NCBI RefSeq assembly: GCF_014652235.1
Contig: NZ_BMYK01000003.1
Span: forward strand, 446,547-510,546
Length of the DNA: 64,000 nucleotides
Direction of reading: 5' to 3'
Origin: Pseudorhodoferax aquiterrae
Lineage (GTDB): Bacteria; Pseudomonadota; Gammaproteobacteria; Burkholderiales; Burkholderiaceae_C
Shown here piece after piece: positions 8,399 through 17,560 of the stretch (within the stretch, counting starts at the first letter, position 1; each line of letters opens with the position of its first letter). The position numbers and the translations under genes were made by a program. The notes beneath the pieces are model-generated. The model searched no databases and had not been told where the DNA came from. It saw only the letters and a list, made by a program, of their open reading frames with translations.

Positions 8399-8875
8399 TC
8401 AGCCGCCCACCACAGGCCGCCTGGCCGAGATCACACGCGTGTTCACGCCCGCCCAGTGCAGGCCACCGAACAGGCGGGCATGCTCGATCTTCACGCAGCG
8501 GTCCATCACGCTGTCCAGACCGGCCGCGCGCACCAGCGCATCGGCCTCTTCGTTGACCACGCCGATCTGCTGCCACAGGCACCTGGCGCCGATGGCAAGC
8601 GCCTGGCGTGCGATCGGCAGCACATCCTCGGTGCGGCGGAACACGTCGACCATGTCCACCGGCCCGGCCAGGTCCGCCAGGCTGGCCACGCAGGGCCGGC
8701 CCAGCACTTCGCCGCCAGCGTAGCGCGGGTTCACCGGAAAAATGTCATAGCCATGCTGCTGCATGTACCCGGCCGCGAAGTGGCTCGGCCGGTGCCATTC
8801 GGCCGAGAGCCCGACCACGGCGATGCGCCGGTGCTGGTGCAGGATGCGGCGCAGGGTGCTGATGTCGTCCGCCAT
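8399..8875 (-). CDS. CoA-binding domain protein (YccU type)
   Basis: A 158-residue cytoplasmic protein with a Rossmann-like CoA_binding_2 domain. The opening RRIAVVGLSAEWHRPSHFAA holds the nucleotide-binding turn, and YGYDIFPVNPRY-like and CLWQQIGVVNEEA segments are typical of the YccU family. The biochemical role of this family is not known. The ATG 8875 (MADDISTLRR) is preceded by AAGGAGG at a somewhat long spacing of 11 bases; an ATG 33 bases further up is in frame. The gene lies after the Na/Pi cotransporter gene on the same strand, with a 14-base perfect palindrome between. Confidence 0.85.
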   Translation of the reverse strand: MADDISTLRRILHQHRRIAVVGLSAEWHRPSHFAAGYMQQHGYDIFPVNPRYAGGEVLGRPCVASLADLAGPVDMVDVFRRTEDVLPIARQALAIGARCLWQQIGVVNEEADALVRAAGLDSVMDRCVKIEHARLFGGLHWAGVNTRVISARRPVVGG

Positions 8876-8925
8876 GGGCGCAGTGTCCTCCTTGATCGAC
8901 TGCGCCACTGTAGCGCGCGCCTGCG

Positions 8926-8939
8926 CCGTGTCGACACGG
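8926..8939. promoter_or_regulatory. 14-base perfect palindrome, possible operator
   Basis: CCGTGTCGACACGG reads the same on both strands. It lies 51-64 bases before the start of the CoA-binding protein gene and 9 bases after the end of the Na/Pi cotransporter gene. It could be an operator or a short hairpin; nothing else supports either reading. Confidence 0.25.
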
Positions 8940-8947
8940 GTCGCGCG

Positions 8948-10527
8948 TCAGGGCCGATCGGCCTGCCGTCGGCGCGACTTGTGAAATTGCTGGGTGCCCC
9001 GGCGCAGTGCACTGAAGCGGCGCAGGGCCTGCTCCATCGCTGCCAGCGCAAGTCGTGCGTCGGCCCCGGCTGCCAGCAGGGCGGTCTTGATCTCTTCGTA
9101 ACGCACCTCCATCGTGCCCAGGTCCGCGGCCGGAGAATCGGCCGGACCGGTCGGACCGCCGTGCGCCAGCACCGCGTTCGCCGCGGCCAAGAACGCCGCC
9201 TCGGCGGCTGCCACGCGGGCGTCGGCCAGCCCCTGCGGCCGCAGCGCGGCGGCGGCCAAGGCCTGCTCCGCGGCCGACTCGTGGTACCGCTGGATGCGCA
9301 GCAGTTCGGCCAGCCTGGCGCTGTCGCGTTGCGACATCAAGGTGCTGCGCAGACGCTCGACGAAGCGCTCGATGGCCGCGTCCAGGCTCACCAGGATCCC
9401 GTGGTCCGCCTTGAGCGCGGCGGCATCGGCCCCCCCAGTGCGCTGCAGACCATGCGCTGCGCCACCTGCCCGGCACGGTCCACCTCGCGCGACAGCGCAT
9501 CGAGCGCCAGCGTGGGCACGGCGAGCACGGTGTCGTCGAGGAAGCGTGGCTGTGCCTCGTCCTCCTCGCGGGCGCGAAAGCGCTGCTGCAGCCAGCGCGT
9601 GAGCCGCTGTGCGACAGGCCACATCAGCAGCACGCCGATCAGGTTGAACGCCGTGTGGAACAGCGCCAGCTTGGTGGCAGGGTCCGGCGGCAGGCCGAGC
9701 GCCTCGCGCGCCAGACCCAGCGCATCGATGAGCCAGGGCAGGAGCAGCAGCGCGGCCACGCCGGTGAGCAGGTTGAACACGACATGCGCCGACGCCGCAC
9801 GGCGGGCGTTCGGCGTCGCGCCGATGGCGGCCAGCATGGCCGTCACCGTGGTGCCGATGTTGGCGCCGATGACCACCGCGGCCGCCCCCTGCGCACCGAT
9901 CAGCCCCCCTTGCGCGGCGGTCAACGTGATGGCCATGGCCGCGCTGGAGGACTGCATCAGCACCGTCATCAGCGCCCCGATCCCCAGTTGCGCCAGCAGC
10001 ACGCGGGCGCCCTCCCCTTGCGGCAGGTGGATCTGTCCGGCCAGGCCGACGAAGGCCTGCTGCAACAGTGCGATGCCCATGAAGAGCAGGCCGAAGCCGG
10101 CCAGCGCAGTGCCGATGGCGCCGCTGCGCCGGCCCTCTCCGGTCAGGCGCAGCAGTGCACCCAGGCCTGCCAGCGGCATCGCGACGGCTTCGACCTTGAA
10201 CTTCAGGCCGATCAGCGCGACGACCCAGCCCGTCATCGTCGTGCCGACGTTGGCCCCGAACAGCACCCACAAGGCCGGGCCGAGCGACAGCAGGTCGGCG
10301 TTGACGAAGCCGATGGCCGCCACGGTGACCGCGCTGGACGATTGCACCAGCGCCGTCACCAGCACCCCCGAACCCAGGGCATGGACGCGTGTGCGCGTGG
10401 CGGCCGCCAGGATGCGGTGCAAGGCTGGCCCCGCGGCCAGCTTCAGGCCATCGGTCATCAGGCCCATGCCGAGCAGGAACAGGCCCAACCCGCCGGCCAC
10501 CAGGCCCACGGACTGCAGATCGATCAC
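8948..10527 (-). CDS. Na/Pi-cotransporter family protein with C-terminal PhoU-like domain, frameshifted
   Basis: A phosphate:sodium symporter of the PNaS type. Two internal repeats carry the signature serines: VQSSSAVTVAAIGF and MQSSSAAMAITLTAA, each with a following GANVGTTMTG or GANIGTTVTA. The GTG start at 10527 overlaps the stop of the antiporter gene (GTGA), so the two are coupled. The frame is broken at a run of seven G on the minus strand (9430-9436). Read straight, the protein ends at 9388 after 379 residues. With one more G, or a -1 slip on G-GGG-GGG, the frame goes on through ADAAALKADHGILVSLDAAI into a helical PhoU-like domain, 526 residues in all, which is the normal domain plan. 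Assembly error, phase variation or recoding are all possible. Confidence 0.8.
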
Positions 10528-12209
10528 GCGGTGCTCCGCGGCGTCCCGCGCCTGGATCCCTGCGCACGGAGGCTGCGTGCCAGGAGGTCCGCGGCATGGT
10601 CGGCCGCGTCTTCGAACGGATTGAGCACGCGCTCCACGCCGGCCGCGGCCAGCGCGCGGCCGTGCGCAGCATCGCGCGCTGCAGCCACCACCTGGCCTCG
10701 GTAGTGCACCGCGCGCAGCGCATGCTGCAGCGCGCGGTTGGACTCCCACTGCGGAAAGGTCGTGATCACGCAACGCACCTGCCGCAGCGACAGCGTCTCC
10801 AGGAAGTCGGGGGCCTCGCCATCGCCGAACAACACCGGCAGGCCGCGGGCCTGCAGTTCGCGCACGGCCTCGGGGTCGAAGTCGATGCCGATCGCGTCGA
10901 TCCCGTCTGCGCGCAGCCGCGTGAACAGGCGGCTGCCGTAGCGCCCCAGGCCGAAGACGACAAGCTCGGCCTGCGCCTCGCCTGCGGCCTTCGATTCGGC
11001 GGCAATCTCACGGAACGGCTGCTGCCGTTCGAACACGCGCAGCCAGGGGGCAAGCCGCTGGTACAGCGGCTGGGCATACAGGATCATGTAGGTGGAGACA
11101 GTGATCGTCACCAGCCCCACCAGCGTGGTCAGCCCCAGCGCCTGCACACCCACATGGCCCAGCGTGATGCCCATGGCCACGAACACGATGGAGAACTCGC
11201 TGATCTGCGCCACCGTCAGCCCGGCCAGGAAGCCGGTGCGGCGCCGGTACCCCATGAAGCCCATGATCGCCATCACGATCAGCGGGTTGCCGATCAGCAC
11301 GAACAGCGAGAGCACCACGGCGGGCACCAGCTCGGCGCCCAGCGTCGAGAAGTCGAGCTTGGCGCCCAGGTCGATGAAGAAGAACAACAGCAGGAAGTCG
11401 CGGATGCCCGTCAGCCGCGCGCTCATCGCCTCGCGGTAGGGCGTGGAGGCGAGCGAGAAGCCGGCCAGGAACGCGCCCGCCTCCTTGCTGAAGCCCGCCC
11501 ATTCGCCCACGGCGGCCAGGGCCACGCCCCAGGCGATGGCGAAGACCAGCAGCAGCTCCTGCGAACGCGCCATCGCGGCCACCACCGCCGGCAGCACCCA
11601 GCGCATCAGCACGAACATGGCCGCAGCCGCGACCGCGACACGCCAGGCCAGCGCGCCCAGCACCACCAGCCAGCCCGCGTCGCCGCCGGCCCCGCCCGAG
11701 CCGCGCAGGGAGCTCATGGCCATCATGGCCACCACGACGGCCAGGTCCTGCACGATCAGGAAACCCACCGCGATGCGGCCGTGCAGGCTGCCGAGCTCGC
11801 GCTTGTCGGACAGCAGCTTGACGATGATGATGGTGCTGGAGAAGGTCAGCGCGACGGCCACGTACAAGGCCTCCATCGCGCCCTTGCCCAGTGCCAGGGT
11901 CAGCCCGAAACCGATCACGATGGTGAAGGCCAGCTGCCCCAGCCCCGTGGCCAGCGCCACCGGTCCGATGTGCCGGATGTGGTGCAGGTCCAGCTTCAGG
12001 CCGACGGCGAAGAGCAGCACCGCCACCCCCACCTGCGCCAGCAGGTCGATCTGGTTGTGCGCCGTCACCAGGCCGAAGACGGCCGGGCCCACCGCGATGC
12101 CCACGACGATGTAGGCGATCAGCACCGGCTGGCGCAAGCGCACGAAGACGGCACCGGCCAGGGCGCAGATGAGCAGCAGCAGGGCGACCTCTACGAAGGG
12201 TCCGTGCAT
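10524..12209 (-). CDS. CPA2-family monovalent cation:proton antiporter with RCK/TrkA-N domain
   Basis: A 561-residue KefB/YbaL-like protein. The N-terminal two thirds are about 12 membrane helices with CPA2 marks (IVVGIAVGPAVFGLV, the LIVQDLAVVVAMM helix with its conserved QD, and EAGAFLAGFSLAS). From about residue 410 a Rossmann domain follows (VVFGLGRYGSRLF, then IGIDFDPEAV), which binds NAD(H) or a nucleotide and gates K+ or Na+ efflux in exchange for protons in the inner membrane. Its stop overlaps the GTG of the Na/Pi cotransporter gene, so both are made together. The ion is not decided by sequence. The 251 bases upstream hold no convincing gene. Confidence 0.9.
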   Translation of the reverse strand: MHGPFVEVALLLLICALAGAVFVRLRQPVLIAYIVVGIAVGPAVFGLVTAHNQIDLLAQVGVAVLLFAVGLKLDLHHIRHIGPVALATGLGQLAFTIVIGFGLTLALGKGAMEALYVAVALTFSSTIIIVKLLSDKRELGSLHGRIAVGFLIVQDLAVVVAMMAMSSLRGSGGAGGDAGWLVVLGALAWRVAVAAAAMFVLMRWVLPAVVAAMARSQELLLVFAIAWGVALAAVGEWAGFSKEAGAFLAGFSLASTPYREAMSARLTGIRDFLLLFFFIDLGAKLDFSTLGAELVPAVVLSLFVLIGNPLIVMAIMGFMGYRRRTGFLAGLTVAQISEFSIVFVAMGITLGHVGVQALGLTTLVGLVTITVSTYMILYAQPLYQRLAPWLRVFERQQPFREIAAESKAAGEAQAELVVFGLGRYGSRLFTRLRADGIDAIGIDFDPEAVRELQARGLPVLFGDGEAPDFLETLSLRQVRCVITTFPQWESNRALQHALRAVHYRGQVVAAARDAAHGRALAAAGVERVLNPFEDAADHAADLLARSLRAQGSRRGTPRSTA

Positions 12210-12460
12210 GGGTACCGTCCCGCGGTCGTCAGGACCCGCCGCCGCAGATGCGTTTCAGTCATCGCCATCCTGTTGTCGAACGAAGCAGACCGGCGCGGCG
12301 CCTGGCCCGGCGGGCCTGCGTGGCCGCGCCTGCCGATCAGGCCTGCCATCATGGCCCACGCGCCGCCGACGTTCTTGATGCGCATCAAGTCTTCTTCGCG
12401 CAGGGCAAGGAAGACGCGCAGCCACGGGCGTCCCCGGGGTTCGCCAACGCGGCAGAAGTG

Positions 12461-13627
12461 CTACTTCACGTAGCCCGACACCACCTTCCAGCGCCCGTCC
12501 TGGATCTGCGACAGGCGCGACTCGTCGGTGCCCAGGCGCTTGGTCGGGCTGTAGCTGGAGGGCGCGGCGCCGAACATGTCCGTCGGGTAGCTCATGGTGT
12601 CCATGGTCTTCACGAAGCTGTCGGTCGTGAGGTTGGGGCCGACCTTCTGCACGGCCTGGAGCAGCTGGTCGAGGATGGTGTAGCCATAGACCGAGAGCAC
12701 GGTCGGGTCCTCGTTGAAGCGGGTCTTGTACTTGTTGGCCCAGAAACGGATCGGCTGCGAAGCCTCGTCCAGGTAGGGGTGCTGCGCGCCCATCGCCGCG
12801 TAGAGCCCGTCCATGCCCTTGCCGCCGAGCTTGTGGATCAGGTCGGTGTAGGCGCCGCTGGAGGCGAAGAAGGTCGGCGCGTAGCCGGTCTTGCGCGCCT
12901 CGGCGATGGTGCCGATGGTCTCGCGGATGATGGTGCCCAGCACCACGAAGTCGCAGTTGGCCGCCTTGAGCCGCGCCACCTGCGAGGAGAAGTCCGTCGC
13001 GCCGCGCTTGAAGCTGGTCTTCTCGCCCAGTTCCATGTTCAGGGTCTTGAGCCCGGCCTCGGCGCCGCGCAGCACCTCCAGGCCGAAGTCGTCGTCCTGG
13101 TAGATGATGCAGACCTTCTTGGCGCTCTTCTCCTTGGCCAGCGTGGGCAGCATCGAGCGGATCTGGTCGTAGTAGGTGGCCGCGAACGAGTACTTGAGCC
13201 GGTGCAGCGGCTCGTACATTTCGCGCGCCGCCGTGATCGGCTGGAAATTGACGATGTTCTTCTCGAACTGCACGGGCATGGCCGCCATGTTCTGCGCCGT
13301 GCCCAGGTGGCCCGCGACGATGAAGACCTTGTCCTGGTTCACGAGCTTTTGCGCCGCGAGCACCGCGCGCTTGGGGTCGTAGCCGCTGTCCTCGACCAGC
13401 AGCTTGATCTTGCGGCCATGCACCCCGCCCTGCTCGTTGGCCTCGTCCACGCGCAGCAGCATGCCGTTGCGCGCCTGCTTGCCGTAGCCGGCCAGGGGGC
13501 CGGACAGGTCCTGGATGGTGCCGATCAGGATCTCGCCCTTGCTCACCCCTTGTTGCTGGCCCCAGGCCAGCGGCGAGGCCGCCAGGACAATGGCGGCCAG
13601 CGCCGCGGAAACCGTGCGAAACGACAT
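12461..13627 (-). CDS. Branched-chain amino acid/amide-type ABC substrate-binding protein, copy 2
   Basis: A 388-residue periplasmic type I binding protein of the LivK/AmiC fold (Peripla_BP_6). Residues 1-23 are a signal peptide (ALAAIVLAASPLAWGQ). The mature part opens GVSKGEILIGTIQDLSGPLA, the usual first strand of the family. It is by eye about 85% identical to the next gene to the right, which makes it a tandem duplicate. It is the last gene of the livHMGF-ligase cluster. Differences from the paralogue are scattered, with a visible group around the stretch MDGLYAAMGAQHPYLD against VDGLYATMTVLHPYLD, so a different ligand range is possible. Ligand unknown. Confidence 0.9.
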   Translation of the reverse strand: MSFRTVSAALAAIVLAASPLAWGQQQGVSKGEILIGTIQDLSGPLAGYGKQARNGMLLRVDEANEQGGVHGRKIKLLVEDSGYDPKRAVLAAQKLVNQDKVFIVAGHLGTAQNMAAMPVQFEKNIVNFQPITAAREMYEPLHRLKYSFAATYYDQIRSMLPTLAKEKSAKKVCIIYQDDDFGLEVLRGAEAGLKTLNMELGEKTSFKRGATDFSSQVARLKAANCDFVVLGTIIRETIGTIAEARKTGYAPTFFASSGAYTDLIHKLGGKGMDGLYAAMGAQHPYLDEASQPIRFWANKYKTRFNEDPTVLSVYGYTILDQLLQAVQKVGPNLTTDSFVKTMDTMSYPTDMFGAAPSSYSPTKRLGTDESRLSQIQDGRWKVVSGYVK

Positions 13628-13715
13628 GTGAACCCTCCTGGGACCGCAGTCCGTGCGGTCGATGACACGAACACACAGGGGCCGGATGCGCTGAAGTACA
13701 GCCGCACCTTCCCCA

Positions 13716-14873
13716 TCACTTCACGTAATCCGACACCACCTTCCAACGGCCGTCCTGGATCTGCGACAAGCGCGAGATGCTGTTGCCCAGCCGCTTGGTG
13801 GCGCTGTAGCTGCTGGGCGCGCCGCCGAACATGTCGGGCGCGAAACTCATGGTGTCCATGGCGGCGACGAAGCTGTCGGTCGTGAGGTTGGGCCCGGCCT
13901 TCTGCGCCGCCTGGATGAACTGGTCGATGATGATGTAGCCGTAGACCGAGAACACGGTCGGGTCTTCGTTGAAGCGCGTCTTGTACTTGTTGGCCCAGAA
14001 GCGCACCGGCTGCGAGGCTTCGTCCAAGTAGGGGTGCAGCACCGTCATGGTGGCGTACAGGCCGTCCACGGCCTTGCCGCCCAGCTTGTGGATCAGGTCC
14101 GAATAGGCCGCGCTGGAAGCGAAGAAGGTCGGCGAGAAGCCGGTCTTGCGCGCCTCGCCGATCGTGCCGATGGTCTCGCGGATGATGGTTCCCAGCACCA
14201 CGAGGTCGCAGTTGGCGGCCTTGAGCCGCGCCACCTGCGAGGAGAAATCGGTCGCGCCGCGCTTGAAGCTGGTCTTCTCGCCCAGCTCCATGTTCATGGC
14301 CTTGAGCGCGGCCTCGGCGCCGCGCTGCACCTCCAGACCGAAATCGTCGTCCTGGTAGATGGTGCAGATCTTCTTGGCGTTCTTTTCCTTGGCCAGCGCC
14401 GGCAGCGTGAGCCGGATCTGGTCGTAGTAGGTCGCGGCGAACGAGTACTTGAGCTTGTGCAGCGGCTCGTACATCTCGCGCGCGGCCGTGATCGGGAAGA
14501 AGTTGACGATGTTCTTGTCGAACTGCACGGGCATGGCCGCCATGTTCTGCGCCGTGCCCAGGTGGCCGGCCACGATGAAGACCTTGTCCTGGTTCACGAG
14601 CTTCTGCGCCGCGAGCACGGCCTTCTTGGGGTCGTAGCCGTCGTCCTCGGCAATCAGCTTGAGCTTGCGGCCGTGCACGCTGCCCTGCTCGTTGAGCTCC
14701 TCCACGCGCAGCAGCATGCCGTTGCGGGCCTGCTTGCCGTAGCCGGCCAGCGGGCCGGACATGTCCTGGATGGTGCCGATCAGGATCTCGGTCTTGCCCA
14801 CGCCCTGCTGCTGGGCCCAGGCCGCAGGCAGCGCCAGTGCGGCGGCAAGAAGCAATGGGATGCGTGCGTGCAT
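13716..14873 (-). CDS. Branched-chain amino acid/amide-type ABC substrate-binding protein, copy 1
   Basis: A 385-residue periplasmic binding protein with a signal peptide (PLLLAAALALPAAWA) and the same fold and length as its tandem neighbour. It lies 30 bases after the acyl-CoA ligase gene and 88 bases before the second copy. The order permeases, ATPases, ligase, receptor is a common arrangement in Comamonadaceae and related families, where the transporter probably brings in a carboxylic acid that the ligase then activates. This is inference from gene order; the sequence alone does not give the ligand. Confidence 0.9.
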   Translation of the reverse strand: MHARIPLLLAAALALPAAWAQQQGVGKTEILIGTIQDMSGPLAGYGKQARNGMLLRVEELNEQGSVHGRKLKLIAEDDGYDPKKAVLAAQKLVNQDKVFIVAGHLGTAQNMAAMPVQFDKNIVNFFPITAAREMYEPLHKLKYSFAATYYDQIRLTLPALAKEKNAKKICTIYQDDDFGLEVQRGAEAALKAMNMELGEKTSFKRGATDFSSQVARLKAANCDLVVLGTIIRETIGTIGEARKTGFSPTFFASSAAYSDLIHKLGGKAVDGLYATMTVLHPYLDEASQPVRFWANKYKTRFNEDPTVFSVYGYIIIDQFIQAAQKAGPNLTTDSFVAAMDTMSFAPDMFGGAPSSYSATKRLGNSISRLSQIQDGRWKVVSDYVK

Positions 14874-14903
14874 GGCGTGTCTCCTGGCTGTTGTGAAACG
14901 GAA

Positions 14904-16760
14904 TCAGCGGTACAGGGCCTCGATGCGTTCGGCGTACTTCTTCTCGACCAGCTTGCGCTTGAGCTTCATGGTCGGCGTGAGCTCCTCGTCTTCGGCGCTG
15001 AGCTGCGTCTCGAGCAGGAAGAACTTCTTGATCTGCTCCACCCGAGCAAACTTGGCGTTCACGCGGTCGAACTCGCGCTGGATCAACGCCAGCACCTCGG
15101 GCGCGCGCGTCAGGCTGGCGTAGTTGCTGAACGGCACGTCCGCGTCCTGGGCGAACTTCTCCACGTTCTCCTGGTCGATCATGACGATGGCCGTGAGGTA
15201 GGGCCGGCGGTCGCCGATCACCACCGCGTCCGTGATGTAGGGCGAGAACTTGAGCTCGTTCTCCAGTTCGCTGGGCGTGATGTTCTTGCCGCCGGCCGTG
15301 ATGATCACGTCCTTCATGCGGTCGGTGATGCGGAAGTAGCCGTCTTCGTCCACCGTGCCCACGTCGCCCGTGTGCAGCCAGCCGTCGGCGTCGATGGCCT
15401 CGGCCGTCTTCTCGGGCAGGTTCAGGTAGCCCATGAACACGTTGGTGCCGCGCACCAGCAACTCGCCCGTGGCCGGATCCAGCCGCACCTCGTTGTAGCC
15501 CGCGGCCGGGCCGATGGTGCCGGGCTTGATGCGCGTGGCCGGCACGCCGGTGGCGGCGCCGCAGGTCTCGGTCATGCCCCAGACCTCCAGCATGGGCACG
15601 CCCAGCGCGAGATACCAGCGCACGAGCTCGGGCGAGATCGGCGCCGCACCCGTCACGAGGTAGCGCGCGCGGTGGATGCCGATCAGCTTGCGCACGTTGT
15701 CCAGCGCCAGCCAGCGCGCGATGCGAAAGCGCAGCTTGTCCCACGCCGCCACGGGCCGGCCGGCCAGCACGGCGTCGGCGATGCGCTGGCCCACGGCGAT
15801 GCTCCAGCCGTAGGCGGCCTGCTGCAGCCGGCTGGCGTCCTTGAGCGCGATCATCACGCCCGAATAGAACTTCTCCCAGACCCGCGGCACGGCCGTGACC
15901 ACCGTGGGCGCGATCTCGCGCACGTTCTCCGGCACGGTCTCGGGGTTCTCGACGAAGTTGAGCTTGGCGCCCGTGTAGAGCGCGGTGTACTCGCCGCCCA
16001 GGCGCTCGGCGATGTGGCACAGCGGCAAAAAGCACATGCGCTCGTCGGTCGCGTCCTGCGCCACCAGCGTGTTGTAGCCGCGCGCGGCATACACCAGTGC
16101 GCGGTGGTTGTGCATGGCGCCCTTGGGCTTGCCCGTGGTGCCCGAGGTGTAGACCAGGATGGCCAGGTCTTCGGGCCGGCAGGCCGCCGCGCGCTGCTCC
16201 AGCAGGCCCGGGTGGGCCGCGGCATGGGCGCGGCCGCGTTCGCGCAGTGCGTCCAGGCTCAGCACGTCCGGGTCGTCCAGGCCGCGCAGGCCTTCCATGT
16301 CGAACACCACGATCTTGCGCAGCAGCGGCAGCTGCGCGCGCACCTGCAAGGCCTTGTCGAGCTGCTCGTCGTCCTCCACGAACAGCACGCGCGTGCGCGA
16401 GTCCTCGCACAGGTAGTGCACCTGGCTGGCCGCGTCGGTCGGGTAGATGCCGTTGGACACGCCGCCCGTGCTCAGCACCGCGAGGTCGACCAGCACCCAG
16501 TCGACCACGGTGTTGGCCAGGATGGAGGCCGTGTCGCCCGGCGCGCAACCCAGGTCCAGCAGGCCGTGGCCGATCTCGCGCACGCCCTGGGCCACCTGGT
16601 CCCAGCTGTGGCTGCGCCAGATGCCGAGCTCCTTCTGGCGCAGCCAGGTGTCCGAGCCGCGCTGGGCGACGGCCTGCCAGAACATCGCGGAGATGGTTTC
16701 GCCCGGCACCATGATGTCGGTGCGGGACTGGATGCGCGACAGATCCCAGAGGTTTCCCAT
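14904..16760 (-). CDS. Long-chain acyl-CoA synthetase-like AMP-dependent ligase inside the liv cluster
   Basis: A 618-residue ANL ligase of the FadD15/ACSL-like type, with the long N-terminal half seen in eukaryote-like long-chain synthetases. The phosphate loop is LVYTSGTTGKPKGAMHNH, the adenylate-binding motif lies around VWGMTETCGAATG, and the hinge is in TGDVGTVDEDGYFRITDRMK. The C-terminus has the KLKRKLVEKKYAERIEALYR end typical of this branch. The start at 16760 follows the livF stop by two bases, with a GGAGGT overlapping the stop, so it is coupled to the transporter genes. It probably traps the imported acid as a CoA ester. Chain length and whether the acid is aliphatic or aromatic cannot be told. 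Confidence 0.9.
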   Translation of the reverse strand: MGNLWDLSRIQSRTDIMVPGETISAMFWQAVAQRGSDTWLRQKELGIWRSHSWDQVAQGVREIGHGLLDLGCAPGDTASILANTVVDWVLVDLAVLSTGGVSNGIYPTDAASQVHYLCEDSRTRVLFVEDDEQLDKALQVRAQLPLLRKIVVFDMEGLRGLDDPDVLSLDALRERGRAHAAAHPGLLEQRAAACRPEDLAILVYTSGTTGKPKGAMHNHRALVYAARGYNTLVAQDATDERMCFLPLCHIAERLGGEYTALYTGAKLNFVENPETVPENVREIAPTVVTAVPRVWEKFYSGVMIALKDASRLQQAAYGWSIAVGQRIADAVLAGRPVAAWDKLRFRIARWLALDNVRKLIGIHRARYLVTGAAPISPELVRWYLALGVPMLEVWGMTETCGAATGVPATRIKPGTIGPAAGYNEVRLDPATGELLVRGTNVFMGYLNLPEKTAEAIDADGWLHTGDVGTVDEDGYFRITDRMKDVIITAGGKNITPSELENELKFSPYITDAVVIGDRRPYLTAIVMIDQENVEKFAQDADVPFSNYASLTRAPEVLALIQREFDRVNAKFARVEQIKKFFLLETQLSAEDEELTPTMKLKRKLVEKKYAERIEALYR

Positions 16761-16762
16761 CC

Positions 16763-17560
16763 TTACCTCCAGTTCTTCTTTTTCTTCCAGCGGCGTTCGC
16801 CGCGCACGCCGGCTTCCTTCATGCCGAGGTAGAACTCCTTGATGTCGTCCTTCTCGCGCAGCCGGGCACAGGTGTCTTCCAGCACGATGCGGCCGTTCTC
16901 CAGCACGTAGCCGTAGTCGGCCACGTTGAGCGCCATGTTGGCGTTCTGCTCGACCAGCAGGAAGGTGGTGCCGCGCTCGCGGTTGATGCGCACCACGATC
17001 TCGAAGATCTCCTTGGTCAGCTTGGGCGACAGGCCCAGGCTGGGCTCGTCGAGCAGGATGAGGTCGGGCGCGGCCATCAGCGCGCGCGAGATCGCGAGCA
17101 TCTGCTGCTGGCCGCCCGAGAGCAGGCCGGCGTCCTGCGCCGCGCGCTCGCGCAGGATGGGGAAGTAGCCGAACACGGCCTCCAGGTCGCGCGCCACGCC
17201 GTCGCGGTCGCTGCGCGTGTAGGCGCCCATGGCCAGGTTGTCGCGCACGCTCAAGAGCGGGAACACCTCGCGGCCCTCGGGCACGTGCGACAGGCCCAGG
17301 CGCACGATCAGCGCCGGGTCTTTGGCGGTGATGTCCTCGCCCTTGAACTCCACCGAGCCCTTGCGCGGATCGAGGATGCCCGAGATGGTCTTGAGGATGG
17401 TGGTCTTGCCCGCGCCGTTGCTGCCCAGCACGGTGGAGATCTCGCTGCGCCGCACCTGCAGGCTCACGCCGCGGATGGCCTTGATCGGGCCGTAGGCGCT
17501 CTCCACGTTGAGCAGCTTCAGGACCGGCTGGTCACTGATGGGCGGTGGTACGTCGCTCAT
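16763..17560 (-). CDS. livF: Branched-chain-type ABC transporter ATP-binding protein LivF
   Basis: A 265-residue ABC ATPase, slightly longer than usual LivF because of a basic tail (RGERRWKKKKNW). Walker A is GSNGAGKTT, the signature is LLSGGQQQMLAISRAL, and Walker B is LILLDEPSLGL. With LivG it drives the LivHM channel from the cytoplasm. Its ATG overlaps the livG stop as ATGA, so the two ATPases are coupled. The next gene is the acyl-CoA ligase, two bases away. The family call is firm; the transported compound is not known. Confidence 0.92.
   Translation of the reverse strand: MSDVPPPISDQPVLKLLNVESAYGPIKAIRGVSLQVRRSEISTVLGSNGAGKTTILKTISGILDPRKGSVEFKGEDITAKDPALIVRLGLSHVPEGREVFPLLSVRDNLAMGAYTRSDRDGVARDLEAVFGYFPILRERAAQDAGLLSGGQQQMLAISRALMAAPDLILLDEPSLGLSPKLTKEIFEIVVRINRERGTTFLLVEQNANMALNVADYGYVLENGRIVLEDTCARLREKDDIKEFYLGMKEAGVRGERRWKKKKNWR

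Noticed and set aside
12191-12388. A 65-codon minus-strand frame in the gap before the antiporter
   Set aside because: No ribosome site, no family, ends inside the antiporter gene. Treated as non-coding.
12461-14873. Tandem receptor genes as a possible assembly duplication
   Set aside because: They differ at many positions along the whole length, including signal peptides, so they are true paralogues.
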